Source of the DNA: JAWKWH01 sp041397625
GTDB lineage: Bacteria; Pseudomonadota; Alphaproteobacteria; Rhizobiales; Rhizobiaceae
Assembly (NCBI GenBank): GCA_041397625.1
Contig: JAWKWH010000001.1
Location: forward strand, 806,001-870,000
Direction of reading: 5' to 3'
Length of the DNA stretch: 64,000 nt
Positions 54,015 to 62,827 of the stretch are shown piece by piece. Within the stretch, counting starts at the first letter, position 1. Each line of letters opens with the position of its first letter. Below the pieces are notes generated by a model that did no database searches, was not told the DNA's origin, and saw nothing but the letters and a program-made list of their open reading frames with translations. The translations under genes were made by a program, and so were the position numbers.

Positions 54015-55112
54015 ATGATGCGAATAGAAAATATTAAAGCTGATATATATAGATTTGAGATTCCTATTCCCTATACAAAAAATGAAATCGACTATCGCGT
54101 CATAGTCATATGCCGGATTGATACTGACGATGGGCAGGTCGGATATGGGATGGCCGATGGCTTAATCTTGGGAAGGTCAACAAAAGTTGCCTTGGAACAT
54201 GACATTCTCGATACCATCAAGGGGATGGATCCCTATGACACGGAAGCGATTCACGACCGCATCTGGTGGAAGCTCAACCCCCGGTCGGTTACCGGCGTGA
54301 TTTTCTCGGCCATTTCGGCACTCGACATCGCATGCTGGGATCTCAGGGGGCGTGCCGAGAACAGATCCATCGCCTCGTTGCTCGGTGGGCACAAGGACTT
54401 CGCAAACGCTTATGTTACTTTCGGCTTTCCCCAGTACGATTTCGATCAACTGGTCGAGGCGGCCCGCGCCCAGGCGAAACTCGGTACTCAGCGGCTCAAG
54501 ATGGTCGTTCCGGCGGAACTTGGCTGGCGTGAGAATGTCCGCCGGGTTCGCGCCGTTCGTGAAGCGATCGGGGACGATGTCGACCTCATGATCGATGCCA
54601 ACCAGAAGTTCACACCCAATCTGGCGCGTCAGCTGGTTCGCGAGGTTGAGGAATGCCGGATCACATGGTTCGAAGAGCCGGTCTATCAGAATGACGCCGA
54701 GGCATTGCACGAACTCAAGACGCATACCCGAATCCCGCTCGCGGCGGGGCAGGCCGAAGGCCATCGTTGGAGGATGCGCGAATTCATGGAGCGCCGCGCG
54801 CTCGACATAATCCAGCCCAATGTCTGCAATGACGGCGGCTATACCGAGGCGAGAAAAGTGGCGCATATGGCCCAGGCCTTCAACATGCCGGTCGCCAATG
54901 GCGGTGGCTGGGGCATATTCAACATGCACCTTATCGCGGCGATGATGAATGGGATGTGGGCCGAATTCCCGCTGGGTATGGTGGAAGTCGCCCGCCGCGC
55001 CTTCAAGAATCCGCCCGAACCCGTCAACAACGTCGTCAAGATTCCCGATGCGCCGGGGCTGGGCTTCGAGCCCGACTTCGAGCAACTGGCCGACTACGTT
55101 CTGAAAGACTAG
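54015..55112 (+). CDS. Enolase-superfamily protein with altered active site
   Basis: A 365-residue mandelate racemase/muconate lactonising enzyme family protein. Asp194 (LMIDAN) and Glu220 (WFEEP) are retained as metal ligands. The third ligand position has Gln246 (LAAGQAEG) with a Glu two residues later, and the usual C-terminal His is replaced by Gly (VANGGGWGIF). Lys162 remains as the likely base. It is probably a different reaction from the paralogue at 51851. The ATG at 54015 follows GGAAGG; an adjacent ATG at 54018 is equally possible. It is divergent from gntR and starts behind operator site 2. Confidence 0.85.
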   Translation: MMRIENIKADIYRFEIPIPYTKNEIDYRVIVICRIDTDDGQVGYGMADGLILGRSTKVALEHDILDTIKGMDPYDTEAIHDRIWWKLNPRSVTGVIFSAISALDIACWDLRGRAENRSIASLLGGHKDFANAYVTFGFPQYDFDQLVEAARAQAKLGTQRLKMVVPAELGWRENVRRVRAVREAIGDDVDLMIDANQKFTPNLARQLVREVEECRITWFEEPVYQNDAEALHELKTHTRIPLAAGQAEGHRWRMREFMERRALDIIQPNVCNDGGYTEARKVAHMAQAFNMPVANGGGWGIFNMHLIAAMMNGMWAEFPLGMVEVARRAFKNPPEPVNNVVKIPDAPGLGFEPDFEQLADYVLKD

Positions 55113-55279
55113 TGGTTTGTTTCCGATAATCGCGTTCAGGTCGCGTCGGCCGCGAGTGCAAATGTCGGAAACGGAAAAACCACCGGCAGATCCAAGGCCC
55201 GACGAGACGGTCGGAGATCACCTTTTGCGATGATAGACCACCGTCGGGCCGCAGACTGTGTTTTTGGAGGTTGAAAATC

Positions 55280-56686
55280 ATGCGTAGCTTTCGCCATGCG
55301 AAGGCAGAGATTACCCGACAGGTTGCGGATTTCATAACCGGCCTGAACTACGAGGATCTCGGTTCGGATCTGGTTCAAAGAGCCAAGCTGTCCATTCTCG
55401 ATGGCTTAGCCGTTGCCGTTGCCGGGTCCGTACGTCCAGGAAGCGGCATTGTCCGCGATTATGCCAGCGGCTTTTCCTCGAGCGGCCCCCAAGGCACGGT
55501 GATCGGCAGCAAGCTCAAGATTCCGCCCCGCTTCGCTGCTCTTTGCAACGGAACCTCGATGCACGCCGACGATTGGGACGACGTCTATCACGCCGCCGAC
55601 GACCGCCATCTCGGATTCCATTCCACGGCTGCCGTCCTTCCTGCCATCCTTGCCTCCGCCGAAACCTCCCGCATCAGCGGAAGGGAGCTTCTGGTGGCTT
55701 ATCTCGCGGGAATCGAAGTGGGGTGCAAGATCTTCGACGCCACCGATCCATCGCACGTTCTCGAAGGCCTGCATTCTCTCGGCACCTGTGGTCCTATCGG
55801 GGCCGCGGCAGGCGTCGCCAAGATTTGCGGCCTCTCGCGCGAGCAGGTGCTCACGTCTCTTGGAATTGCTGCCAGCCATTCTGGCGGATTGCGCGAGAAC
55901 TTCGGAACCCACATGAAATCCTACCATGCGGGCCGCGCGGCCGAATGTGGATTGCTCTCCGTCGAGCTCTGCCAGCGCGGCCTCACCGCCGCCGCCAATA
56001 TTCTGGAGGCCAAACGCGGATTTTTCCGGGCACTTGGCGGCACGGGAAGTCTCGACCGTTTCGATGGCCGTCTGGGCAATCCATGGTCTATCGTCGACCG
56101 TGGGTTCAATCTCAAGCCCTGGCCCTCCGGAGGTCTCTCGCATGCCGCCATCACGAAAATGCTGGAGCTTGTGGAACAGGCCGACCTGCAGGCCGGATCG
56201 GTCAAGGAAATAAGGATCGAGACCTCCCAGAGCGTTTACAATACGCTGTTGCAGCACAGTCCTGAATCGGCCCTTGAAGCCAGATTCAGCCTGGAATTCT
56301 GTGTGGCCGCTCCGGTTGTCGCCGGAACCCTTGATGCCAGTCATTTCTCAGACGAGTTCGTTCGTCGGCCGGACGTCCGGCAGATGATGGGAAAGGTCAG
56401 ATACAATACCTTTTCCCAAGAGAAGGCGCGCGAAATCGATGCGAGTCTGACGACCGCGTTGATAGATGTCGAACTCACCACCGGCGAGACTATTTGGACC
56501 CGTGCCGATTACGGAAAGGGCAGTCCGCAGCTTCCTCAGACTTTCGACGACATCGCGGCAAAAATGGAAACTGCCGCTGGGCTTGCAGGTCGACCGCCAG
56601 CTTCGTGTCGACCGGTAATCGAGATCGTCGGTGATCTGGAAAGGCTAGATGACGTTCGCTCGCTGATGGAGCGACTGAAGTGGTAG
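55280..56686 (+). CDS. MmgE/PrpD family protein, second member
   Basis: A 468-residue protein with the family segments LSILDGLAVAVAGSVRPGSG, NGTSMHADDWDDVYHAADDRHLGFHSTAAVLPAI and SHSGGLRENFGTHMKSYHAGRAAECG. Family members are decarboxylases, dehydratases or isomerases of acid substrates. The ATG at 55280 follows GGAGG by nine bases. It lies 167 bases after the enolase-like gene in the same direction and is followed by 348 bases with a terminator. Only distantly like the copy at 37353. Confidence 0.87.
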   Translation: MRSFRHAKAEITRQVADFITGLNYEDLGSDLVQRAKLSILDGLAVAVAGSVRPGSGIVRDYASGFSSSGPQGTVIGSKLKIPPRFAALCNGTSMHADDWDDVYHAADDRHLGFHSTAAVLPAILASAETSRISGRELLVAYLAGIEVGCKIFDATDPSHVLEGLHSLGTCGPIGAAAGVAKICGLSREQVLTSLGIAASHSGGLRENFGTHMKSYHAGRAAECGLLSVELCQRGLTAAANILEAKRGFFRALGGTGSLDRFDGRLGNPWSIVDRGFNLKPWPSGGLSHAAITKMLELVEQADLQAGSVKEIRIETSQSVYNTLLQHSPESALEARFSLEFCVAAPVVAGTLDASHFSDEFVRRPDVRQMMGKVRYNTFSQEKAREIDASLTTALIDVELTTGETIWTRADYGKGSPQLPQTFDDIAAKMETAAGLAGRPPASCRPVIEIVGDLERLDDVRSLMERLKW

Positions 56687-57005
56687 GATGACCCGCGGAA
56701 ACATGCCTGTCGCCGTATTTCGCTGACGTTTGCAGTCGGCAAGAGACGTGGTCGAAGAGGAAGACCGCTATGTCCTGCATGAACTATCCTGTCGGAAAGT
56801 CGCCAGTCTGCGGGGCCCTTCGTCGCTGACAATCCACCAAGGTAGCCCGTGCGAATCCGCCCGATCCGAAGGACGGTCGAGCTGACGTCGACCTGCCGCG
56901 TCAAAGCCCTCGACCGGGATTGGCCCCGCTCGTCGGGATTTTCCTCGCATCGCTCGTCATCTCGAACGCCATTGCAGTCAATGTAACGAGTACGGACCCT
57001 AATCC
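56687..57005. other. Gene-free stretch before a terminator
   Basis: No convincing gene is seen. It is the 3' flank of the MmgE gene, ending in the strong hairpin at 57006-57028. Base composition is that of the surrounding region. Confidence 0.6.
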
Positions 57006-57032
57006 GACGACGCGCTCCGCGCGTCGTCTTTT
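57006..57032 (+). terminator. Intrinsic terminator (plus strand) after the enolase-MmgE genes
   Basis: A perfect ten-base stem, GACGACGCGC (57006-57015) with GCGCGTCGTC (57019-57028), a TCC loop, then TTTT. The T tract gives termination of plus-strand transcription. The convergent minus-strand uxaA-like gene ends only three bases away, so the hairpin may act on both strands, though the minus side lacks a T tract. Confidence 0.8.
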
Positions 57033-57034
57033 CG

Positions 57035-58198
57035 TCAGACCGTAGGCTCTATCCGGCTGATGGCGATATCCACGTCGCCAAGGATTTCGCTGCGGGTCAG
57101 ACCTCCGCTGCACACGCTGACAGCCTGGTCGAGAAGACGACCTCCCGCCTGCTCGAGGCTCTCGCCCCCCAGCATGGCGGACACATCGACATCAACATTG
57201 TCCCTCAGTCGTTCGGCCGTAAGGGGGTTGCCGGTTACCTTGATCGTCGGGGCGATCGGATTGCCCATGATGTTCATCTGCCCGGTGGAGAAGAGGATTA
57301 ATTGCGCACCGGCGGCCGCCAGGCCGGTCATCGATTCCGCAGCGGGAGCCGCTGTGTCCATCAGGTACAATCCCTTGCCCGGAGCGGGATCGGCATAATC
57401 CCGCACCCCCTGAATCTCGCGGGTTCCGCCCTTTATGATCGCGCCGAGCGATTTCTCCTCGATTGTCGTGATTCCGCCCCGGATATTGTCGGGTACCGGA
57501 TTTGCGCCGCGTATATCCACTCCGCGCTCATAGGCGCTGTCCTCGACGCGCTTGACTGCTGCCCAAATGCTCTCGGCCACATCGCCGTCCTTGGCCCGCT
57601 TGGCCAACACCTGTTCGGCGCCCATCCATTCAGACGTCTCGGAAAGATATACCGTGCCACCAGAGTCGACGACCCGATCGGCTACATAACCCAGGGCCGG
57701 ATTGGAGGCGATCCCCGAACTCGTGTCGGTACCGCCGCATTCCACCCCGAGAACCAGTTCGGAGAGGCCTATCTCGCTGCGCTGTTCGGAACTTGCCCTG
57801 AGAACCATCGGGATGAGCTTGCGCATGCCGGTGGCGATCGCCTCGACAGTACCACCAATGTCCTGAACGGACAGATGCTCGACGGGAATGCCCTTCTCGG
57901 CAATGCCCTGAGCCACCTTTTCGGCGGACACCTTTTCAAGGCTCACCACGAGAACCGACGAAACATTGGGGTTTGTTGCCAGTCCGATCTGTGTCCGGCG
58001 AAACAGGACATCGTCCTCGCCGAACTGACCGCGCCCATACCAGACGGTGACCGGCAGACTCGGCGAAACGAGCTGGGCGAGATGTCTGACAATGCCGTTG
58101 ACATTGTCCATGACGGCCAGGATGACCACATGGTTGCGGACGCCGAATGTTCCGTTGCTTCGGCGATAACCCCAGAAACTCAACTCACCCATTGTCAC
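57035..58198 (-). CDS. UxaA-type dehydratase/sulfo-lyase large subunit
   Basis: A 387-residue protein matching the C-terminal domain of altronate/galactarate dehydratases. LGVECGGTDTSSGIASNPALGYV is the metal-binding signature and GNPIAPTIKVTGNPLTAERL is typical of the last part. In some bacteria this domain is fused to the SAF domain; here it is split, and its start overlaps the small-subunit stop by four bases. The sizes (387 and about 94) resemble those of sulfolactate sulfo-lyase SuyBA as well as split sugar-acid dehydratases, so the substrate is uncertain. Confidence 0.87.
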   Translation of the reverse strand: MTMGELSFWGYRRSNGTFGVRNHVVILAVMDNVNGIVRHLAQLVSPSLPVTVWYGRGQFGEDDVLFRRTQIGLATNPNVSSVLVVSLEKVSAEKVAQGIAEKGIPVEHLSVQDIGGTVEAIATGMRKLIPMVLRASSEQRSEIGLSELVLGVECGGTDTSSGIASNPALGYVADRVVDSGGTVYLSETSEWMGAEQVLAKRAKDGDVAESIWAAVKRVEDSAYERGVDIRGANPVPDNIRGGITTIEEKSLGAIIKGGTREIQGVRDYADPAPGKGLYLMDTAAPAAESMTGLAAAGAQLILFSTGQMNIMGNPIAPTIKVTGNPLTAERLRDNVDVDVSAMLGGESLEQAGGRLLDQAVSVCSGGLTRSEILGDVDIAISRIEPTV

Positions 58199-58479
58199 TT
58201 GGCCCCTTTGTCTCCGCGTCCGCGTTCACTTTCCAGATTGTGGACATGCACGCATGCGCCGATTGCGATATCGTTCTTTGCAATCCCGATGGGCTCGCCG
58301 TATTTGATGACTTTCGCCCCCTTCTTGATCGGCTGGATCGCGATCTTGTGGCCAAAGGGAATATCTTCCAAGGTCATTACCGATGAAGGAGACTTGATAA
58401 TCTCCTCTCCTTTGCGAATGACAGCCATGGCTGTGGCTACATTGTCGTTTTCCTGAAGTATTATTACTTGTTTTGACAT
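58195..58479 (-). CDS. UxaA-type dehydratase/sulfo-lyase small (SAF) subunit
   Basis: A 94-residue SAF-domain protein starting MSKQVIILQENDNVATAM. The segment IPFGHKIAIQPIKKGAKVIKYGEPIGIAKNDI is the typical His/Lys-containing core that contacts the substrate with the large subunit. The ATG at 58479 is preferred over 58494. It lies 37 bases after the aminotransferase and overlaps the large-subunit gene, giving a three-gene operon. Confidence 0.86.
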   Translation of the reverse strand: MSKQVIILQENDNVATAMAVIRKGEEIIKSPSSVMTLEDIPFGHKIAIQPIKKGAKVIKYGEPIGIAKNDIAIGACVHVHNLESERGRGDKGAK

Positions 58480-58516
58480 TTTAATAACTTTCAATGTTTG
58501 TTATTTGGAATTTTCC

Positions 58517-59878
58517 TTATTTTGATAAGTTATCAATTTCCAATATTACACTTCTTATTCTTTCAAACATTATTTCAATTTCTTCGGACGAGATAATCAG
58601 CGGCGGCGACAGGGCAATGCGATTGCCGACGGCGCGAAGGATGATTCCGTTCTTCATGCCTTCTTCGATGATACGCTCGCTGATCCGGAAATCGGGGCTG
58701 AACCCTTCCCCGTTGCGGTGCTCCAGCTCAATGCCGCCGATCAGGCCGACGCCGCTAGCGTCGCCAACGATCGGCAGTTCCTTCATCTTCTCCATTCCCG
58801 CCAGGAAATGACGCTCCATCTTCTTGACGTGACCGACAATGTCGATCTCCTCGTAGATGTTCAGGACCTCCAAAGCGACTGCCGATGAAACGGGGTGGCC
58901 ACCATAGGTGTAACCGTGCACGAATGCGCCGAACTTGTCGCTCTGCTCCGCGACGGGCTCGAACACCCTCTCGCTGATCATCACCGCCGAAATCGGAAGC
59001 ATTCCCGCCGATAGGCCCTTTGCGCAGGTCAGGATGTCGGGCCTCATATTGAAGGTCTGACTGCCCCACATATTGCCAGTCCGGCCGAAACCGCAGATGA
59101 CCTCGTCGGAGACGAACAGGATTCCATGCTGATCCAGAACCTTCTGAATCCGCTCGAAATAGCCCCCAGGCGGAGCCACCGCACCGGCATTTCCCTGAAC
59201 CGGATCGGCCCAGAACGCAGCGATCGTATCGGCCCCTTCTTTCTCGATCAGCGCCTCGAGTTCCGCAACGAGCCTGTCAACGTAGGCTTCCTCGGACTCG
59301 CCCTTGCGGCCGTACTTGTAGAAGTTGGGGCTGGAAAGATGAAGAAACCCCTCGAAAGGCAGGCCAAAGCCGGCATGATACTGGGAATTGCCGGTCATGC
59401 TGATCGCCACGCATGTCGAGCCGTGATAGCTGCCCTGCCGGCTGATGATCTTCCTTCTTTGCGGTTGGCCTTTGGCGTTCCAGTAGTACCAGACGAGTTT
59501 CACGGCCGTGTCGTTCGCCTCGGAGCCCGACGACTGAAGCATCACCTTCGAGAATTTTGACGGTGCGATCTCCAGGAGCTTCGATGACAACCGAATTGCA
59601 GCTTCATGCGACTGGTGCCTGAACAATGAAACGTATGGCATCCTGTTCAGGGCATTGAAGGCGGCCTTCGCAATTCTCTCGTTTTTTCCGCCCAGCGAAT
59701 TACACCACAATCCGGCGCCGCTATCGAGGAACTCGTTACCGTCCAGGTCGTAGGCGTAGATACCGTCTGTGCTGTCCACCAGACTTGGGCCAGTCAGCAT
59801 ATGCGTTCGCGGATTTGTTTGGGGATGAAAAACCGTATTCTTGTCCAACACCGTCAATTCTTCGGACAAACTACTCAT
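58517..59878 (-). CDS. Class III PLP-dependent aminotransferase
   Basis: A 453-residue omega-amino acid transaminase-like protein. The PLP phosphate loop is QSSGSEAND (residues 115-123), the ring-contacting Asp258 is in LFVSDEVICGFGRTG and the Schiff-base lysine is Lys287 (LTCAKGLSAG). GGHPVSSAVALEVLNIYEEI is family-typical. It would transfer an amino group from an amino acid or diamine to pyruvate or glyoxylate. First gene of the operon with the split UxaA subunits, starting 122 bases from operator site 3. Confidence 0.93.
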   Translation of the reverse strand: MSSLSEELTVLDKNTVFHPQTNPRTHMLTGPSLVDSTDGIYAYDLDGNEFLDSGAGLWCNSLGGKNERIAKAAFNALNRMPYVSLFRHQSHEAAIRLSSKLLEIAPSKFSKVMLQSSGSEANDTAVKLVWYYWNAKGQPQRRKIISRQGSYHGSTCVAISMTGNSQYHAGFGLPFEGFLHLSSPNFYKYGRKGESEEAYVDRLVAELEALIEKEGADTIAAFWADPVQGNAGAVAPPGGYFERIQKVLDQHGILFVSDEVICGFGRTGNMWGSQTFNMRPDILTCAKGLSAGMLPISAVMISERVFEPVAEQSDKFGAFVHGYTYGGHPVSSAVALEVLNIYEEIDIVGHVKKMERHFLAGMEKMKELPIVGDASGVGLIGGIELEHRNGEGFSPDFRISERIIEEGMKNGIILRAVGNRIALSPPLIISSEEIEIMFERIRSVILEIDNLSK

Positions 59879-60003
59879 TTTCGACTCCTATCCCGATGGA
59901 ACCGCTGACCGGTTGAAAGCGTTCAGGTGAAAAACAGGCAAACCGCGCACATGATGCGGAGCGGAAAGCAGTTCGCTTTTCAAATTTCCCGCGCCCTTGT
60001 TTT

Positions 60004-60029
60004 TTGCCGATTGTCGACATACTGTCAAG
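60004..60029. promoter_or_regulatory. GntR operator site 3 (between aminotransferase and AbrB permease)
   Basis: TTGCCGATTGTCGACAT (60004-60020) matches the site 2 core with changes in the right half (TCGACAT for TCGGCAA), and the TGTCAAG at 60023-60029 occurs at exactly the same distance as in site 2. On the minus strand TGTCAAG reads CTTGACA, a -35-like element toward the aminotransferase operon. The region is shared by divergent genes. Confidence 0.65.
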
Positions 60030-60136
60030 AGGTCATGCGATCGCATGAGGTGTCGTTTCAGCGACACCCGTCTTGTCCTTGTCGGTTGCCGCGGTATCCC
60101 CAGGATATACCATTGGTAATTTCCCCTCCGGCATGA

Positions 60137-61237
60137 ATGCAACGCCTGAGGGAGAAAATGCGAAGATTGCGAGGCATCGTGGTACGTATTGCCGAGATAC
60201 TTTGTATTTATATATGGGGCGTGGGCATCGGGTATCTGTTGAATTCCATCAGATTCCCAATGCCGTTCCTTCTCGGGCCGCTGTTCTGCACGATGTTTTG
60301 GAATATTTTATACCAAACCGGAACAAGAATACCGGTTGCGACCCGGTCGGCGAGCCAGCTTCTCATCTCGTCGGCTGTCGGATTGAATATAACATTGGAC
60401 CATCTCCTCATGCTTGCCGGCTTCCTCGTGCCGATGGTCATCGTCACGCTTCTGACCGTTGTCGCCGGGTTCTGCGCGGCGGGGATCCTGGTGAAGCTGA
60501 CACGTATCGACGTTGTAACCGCCAGCCTGTCCAGCGTGCCCGGCGGGCCTGTAGAGATGTCATCGCTCGCGCAGAAATATGGCGTACACCCGGCGCCGGT
60601 GGCCTTTGCCCAGACGCTGCGGATCATGCTCATCGTCGTGTTTATCCCACCGCTGCTTTTCAGCTTTGCCGGGATGAGCGGTCAGGCAGGATATTCGGCC
60701 GCAACGGCGGGCCAGGGTGGCGTCACCGACGTGCTGTTGCTTCTGGCGATCGCTTCGGTAGGCGCGCTCACATTCGTGAAAGCCCGTATCTCCACGCCCT
60801 TCTTTCTAGGCCCGTTGGCGTTCTGCGGCGTGGCATCCGTCGCGTCGCTACCGATCGCTGCCCCGCCCTTCTGGGTTGTCGCCGGCGCACAGGTCATGAT
60901 GGGTGTTTGGTTGGGCTCGGTATTTGACGGCGATACGCTCGTCAAGTTCAGGACATTTGCGCTTGCCGCGATTGTTTCGACAATGGTGCTGATTGCCATG
61001 TGCGGCCTGGTCGCGCTGACGGTGAGCGAATTGTGGGGCATTCCCCTTCCCACGATGATCCTCGCCAGCGCGCCCGGAAGCCTGACCGAAATGGTCATGA
61101 CAGCCAAGATCCTGAACGAGGGGGTGGTTATCGTAACCGGCTTTCATGTGATCAGGCTGTTCCTGATCCTGCCATCTGCACCTTACCTGTTTTCCGCAAC
61201 CGCCAGGCTCGCCCGCAGGCTCGGGACAACCGAGTAG
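60137..61237 (+). CDS. AbrB family membrane permease
   Basis: A 366-residue protein with about ten hydrophobic segments. The duplicated AbrB motif appears as LLGPLFCTMFW with ASLSSVPGGPVEMSSLAQKYG in the first half, and LGPLAFCGVA with ILASAPGSLTEMVMTAKIL in the second. These proteins are putative transporters, not the DNA-binding AbrB of Bacillus. An ATG at 60158 with GAGGGAG three bases upstream is an alternative start. It shares the operator at 60004-60029 with the aminotransferase operon, so it may export or import a pathway compound. Confidence 0.88.
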   Translation: MQRLREKMRRLRGIVVRIAEILCIYIWGVGIGYLLNSIRFPMPFLLGPLFCTMFWNILYQTGTRIPVATRSASQLLISSAVGLNITLDHLLMLAGFLVPMVIVTLLTVVAGFCAAGILVKLTRIDVVTASLSSVPGGPVEMSSLAQKYGVHPAPVAFAQTLRIMLIVVFIPPLLFSFAGMSGQAGYSAATAGQGGVTDVLLLLAIASVGALTFVKARISTPFFLGPLAFCGVASVASLPIAAPPFWVVAGAQVMMGVWLGSVFDGDTLVKFRTFALAAIVSTMVLIAMCGLVALTVSELWGIPLPTMILASAPGSLTEMVMTAKILNEGVVIVTGFHVIRLFLILPSAPYLFSATARLARRLGTTE

Positions 61238-61377
61238 ACGCGGCGGACCGTCGTCCCGCCGGTGCAGAGGGCGAGCGGGGGAACAACGGCTCCGTGGTCA
61301 AGGCCGGTGGTCAAGGTCGGTAGCGGAGCTTCTCGCACCGACCCTGTTCATGCGGGCTGTTTCCGGAAAGCAGGCCG

Positions 61378-62805
61378 CTACAGAACCAGGAACCTCTCCT
61401 GAGTCATCGCGCGGATCGAATCGTGCGGGCTTTCACGCCCATATCCGCTGCCGCGCAATCCACCGTACGGGATCTGATCGGGCCTGAACGTGCATGTGCC
61501 ATTGACGACGACGGAGGCGCAAGGCAACTGCCTCACGGCCTCAAGCGCAACGGCATGAGCTTTCGTGAACAGACCGCAGTTCAATCCGAGATTGGACGCC
61601 TGGATCCATCGATAGACGTCCTCGAGCGCCTCATACGGCCGGATGACGATAACCGGACCGAACACCTCCTCGCAAACCACCTTCATCCCTTCGGTGGCTC
61701 TGGAAACAAGCGTCGGCTCCACAATGTTGCCCTCGCGCGTACCGCCGCAAAGAATTTCCGCGCCGGCATCCCTGGCTTCCTGTACCCAACTCACAATCCG
61801 TTCAGCCGCCTGCGAATTGATCACCGGCCCTATATCGGTGTCGCGCGACAAGGGGTCGCCCGTTCGCAGCTTCCCGACCAGCGCAAGTATGCGATTGGTG
61901 AAGTCGTCGGCCCGGCTCTCATGGACAAAGAGGTTCTGAACGGATGCACAGCTCTGACCAGCCAAGCGAAAGCCGGCCTGCGTGCACATCTGCGCCGCGA
62001 GATCCAGATCCGCGTCGCTGTGAACGATCGTGGGTCCCACGCCCCCCAGTTCCAAAATGCAGCCCCGCAATCCGGTGACTGCCTTGATCGCGACTCCCGT
62101 ACGCGGCGAACCGGTAAAGGAAATGAAATCCACCGCTGCATCGGTTACCAGTGCCTCTCCGACCGAGCCATCGCCGTGAAGCAGCGCGATCGATCCTTTC
62201 GGAAAGCCCGCTTTGGCAAGAACCTCGACAATCAGCTGCGACGTTCGCGGCGCCTGCGGCGGCGACTTGATGATTGTCGTGTTCCCGGCCGCAAATGACG
62301 GGCCCACCTTGTGGCAGGTTAGGTTCACCGGCGCGTTGAACGGTATGATGGCGGCAACCACGCCGACCGGAAAACGCAGGCCAATGGCGACCCTTTCCGC
62401 GCCGACCTTACTCGCATCCAGCGGGACATGCCGTCCCTCGATGCGAACAGCTTCCTCGGCACAGAGGTCAAGCACCTCGGCGGCGCGCACCAGCTCCTGA
62501 TCGCAGTCCCGGATCGTTTTGCCGGTCTCCGAGGCCAGCGTCCACGCTATCTCCGCCGAGCTCTCGCGCAGCAGAGCCGCGGCGCGCCGCAGGATGGAAG
62601 CCCTTTCAAAGCCGGCGAGCGCTGCCACCCTTTCCTTGGCGTTGACGGCAGAGCAAATCGCTTCCTTGACGTCCGACAATTCGGCCTGGAAGACCTTCGT
62701 GACAATCTCGCCGGAGTAAGGACTGGTTACTTGCCCGGGCCTTTCCGTTTTGCGCCAGGAGCCGTCGATATAGCAGAGGGCTTCCTCTGCCTGGTTATTC
62801 TTCAT
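61378..62805 (-). CDS. NAD(P)-dependent aldehyde dehydrogenase
   Basis: A 475-residue protein with the catalytic Cys286 in LAGQSCASVQ and Glu252 in LELGGVGP. IIPFNAPVNLTCHKVGPSFAAGNT is the coenzyme-binding region and FISFTGSPRTG the nucleotide loop. It resembles lactaldehyde, phosphonoacetaldehyde or other small-aldehyde dehydrogenases; the substrate is unknown. The start is the ATG at 62805, with GAGGTG five bases upstream. It follows the TRAP permease by 22 bases on the same strand. Confidence 0.93.
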   Translation of the reverse strand: MKNNQAEEALCYIDGSWRKTERPGQVTSPYSGEIVTKVFQAELSDVKEAICSAVNAKERVAALAGFERASILRRAAALLRESSAEIAWTLASETGKTIRDCDQELVRAAEVLDLCAEEAVRIEGRHVPLDASKVGAERVAIGLRFPVGVVAAIIPFNAPVNLTCHKVGPSFAAGNTTIIKSPPQAPRTSQLIVEVLAKAGFPKGSIALLHGDGSVGEALVTDAAVDFISFTGSPRTGVAIKAVTGLRGCILELGGVGPTIVHSDADLDLAAQMCTQAGFRLAGQSCASVQNLFVHESRADDFTNRILALVGKLRTGDPLSRDTDIGPVINSQAAERIVSWVQEARDAGAEILCGGTREGNIVEPTLVSRATEGMKVVCEEVFGPVIVIRPYEALEDVYRWIQASNLGLNCGLFTKAHAVALEAVRQLPCASVVVNGTCTFRPDQIPYGGLRGSGYGRESPHDSIRAMTQERFLVL

Positions 62806-62827
62806 GTTTACACCTCGTACATTCACT

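Noticed and set aside
60137..61237. AbrB-named protein as a DNA-binding transition regulator
   Set aside because: The sequence is an integral membrane protein with duplicated transport-like motifs, not the short swapped-hairpin AbrB.
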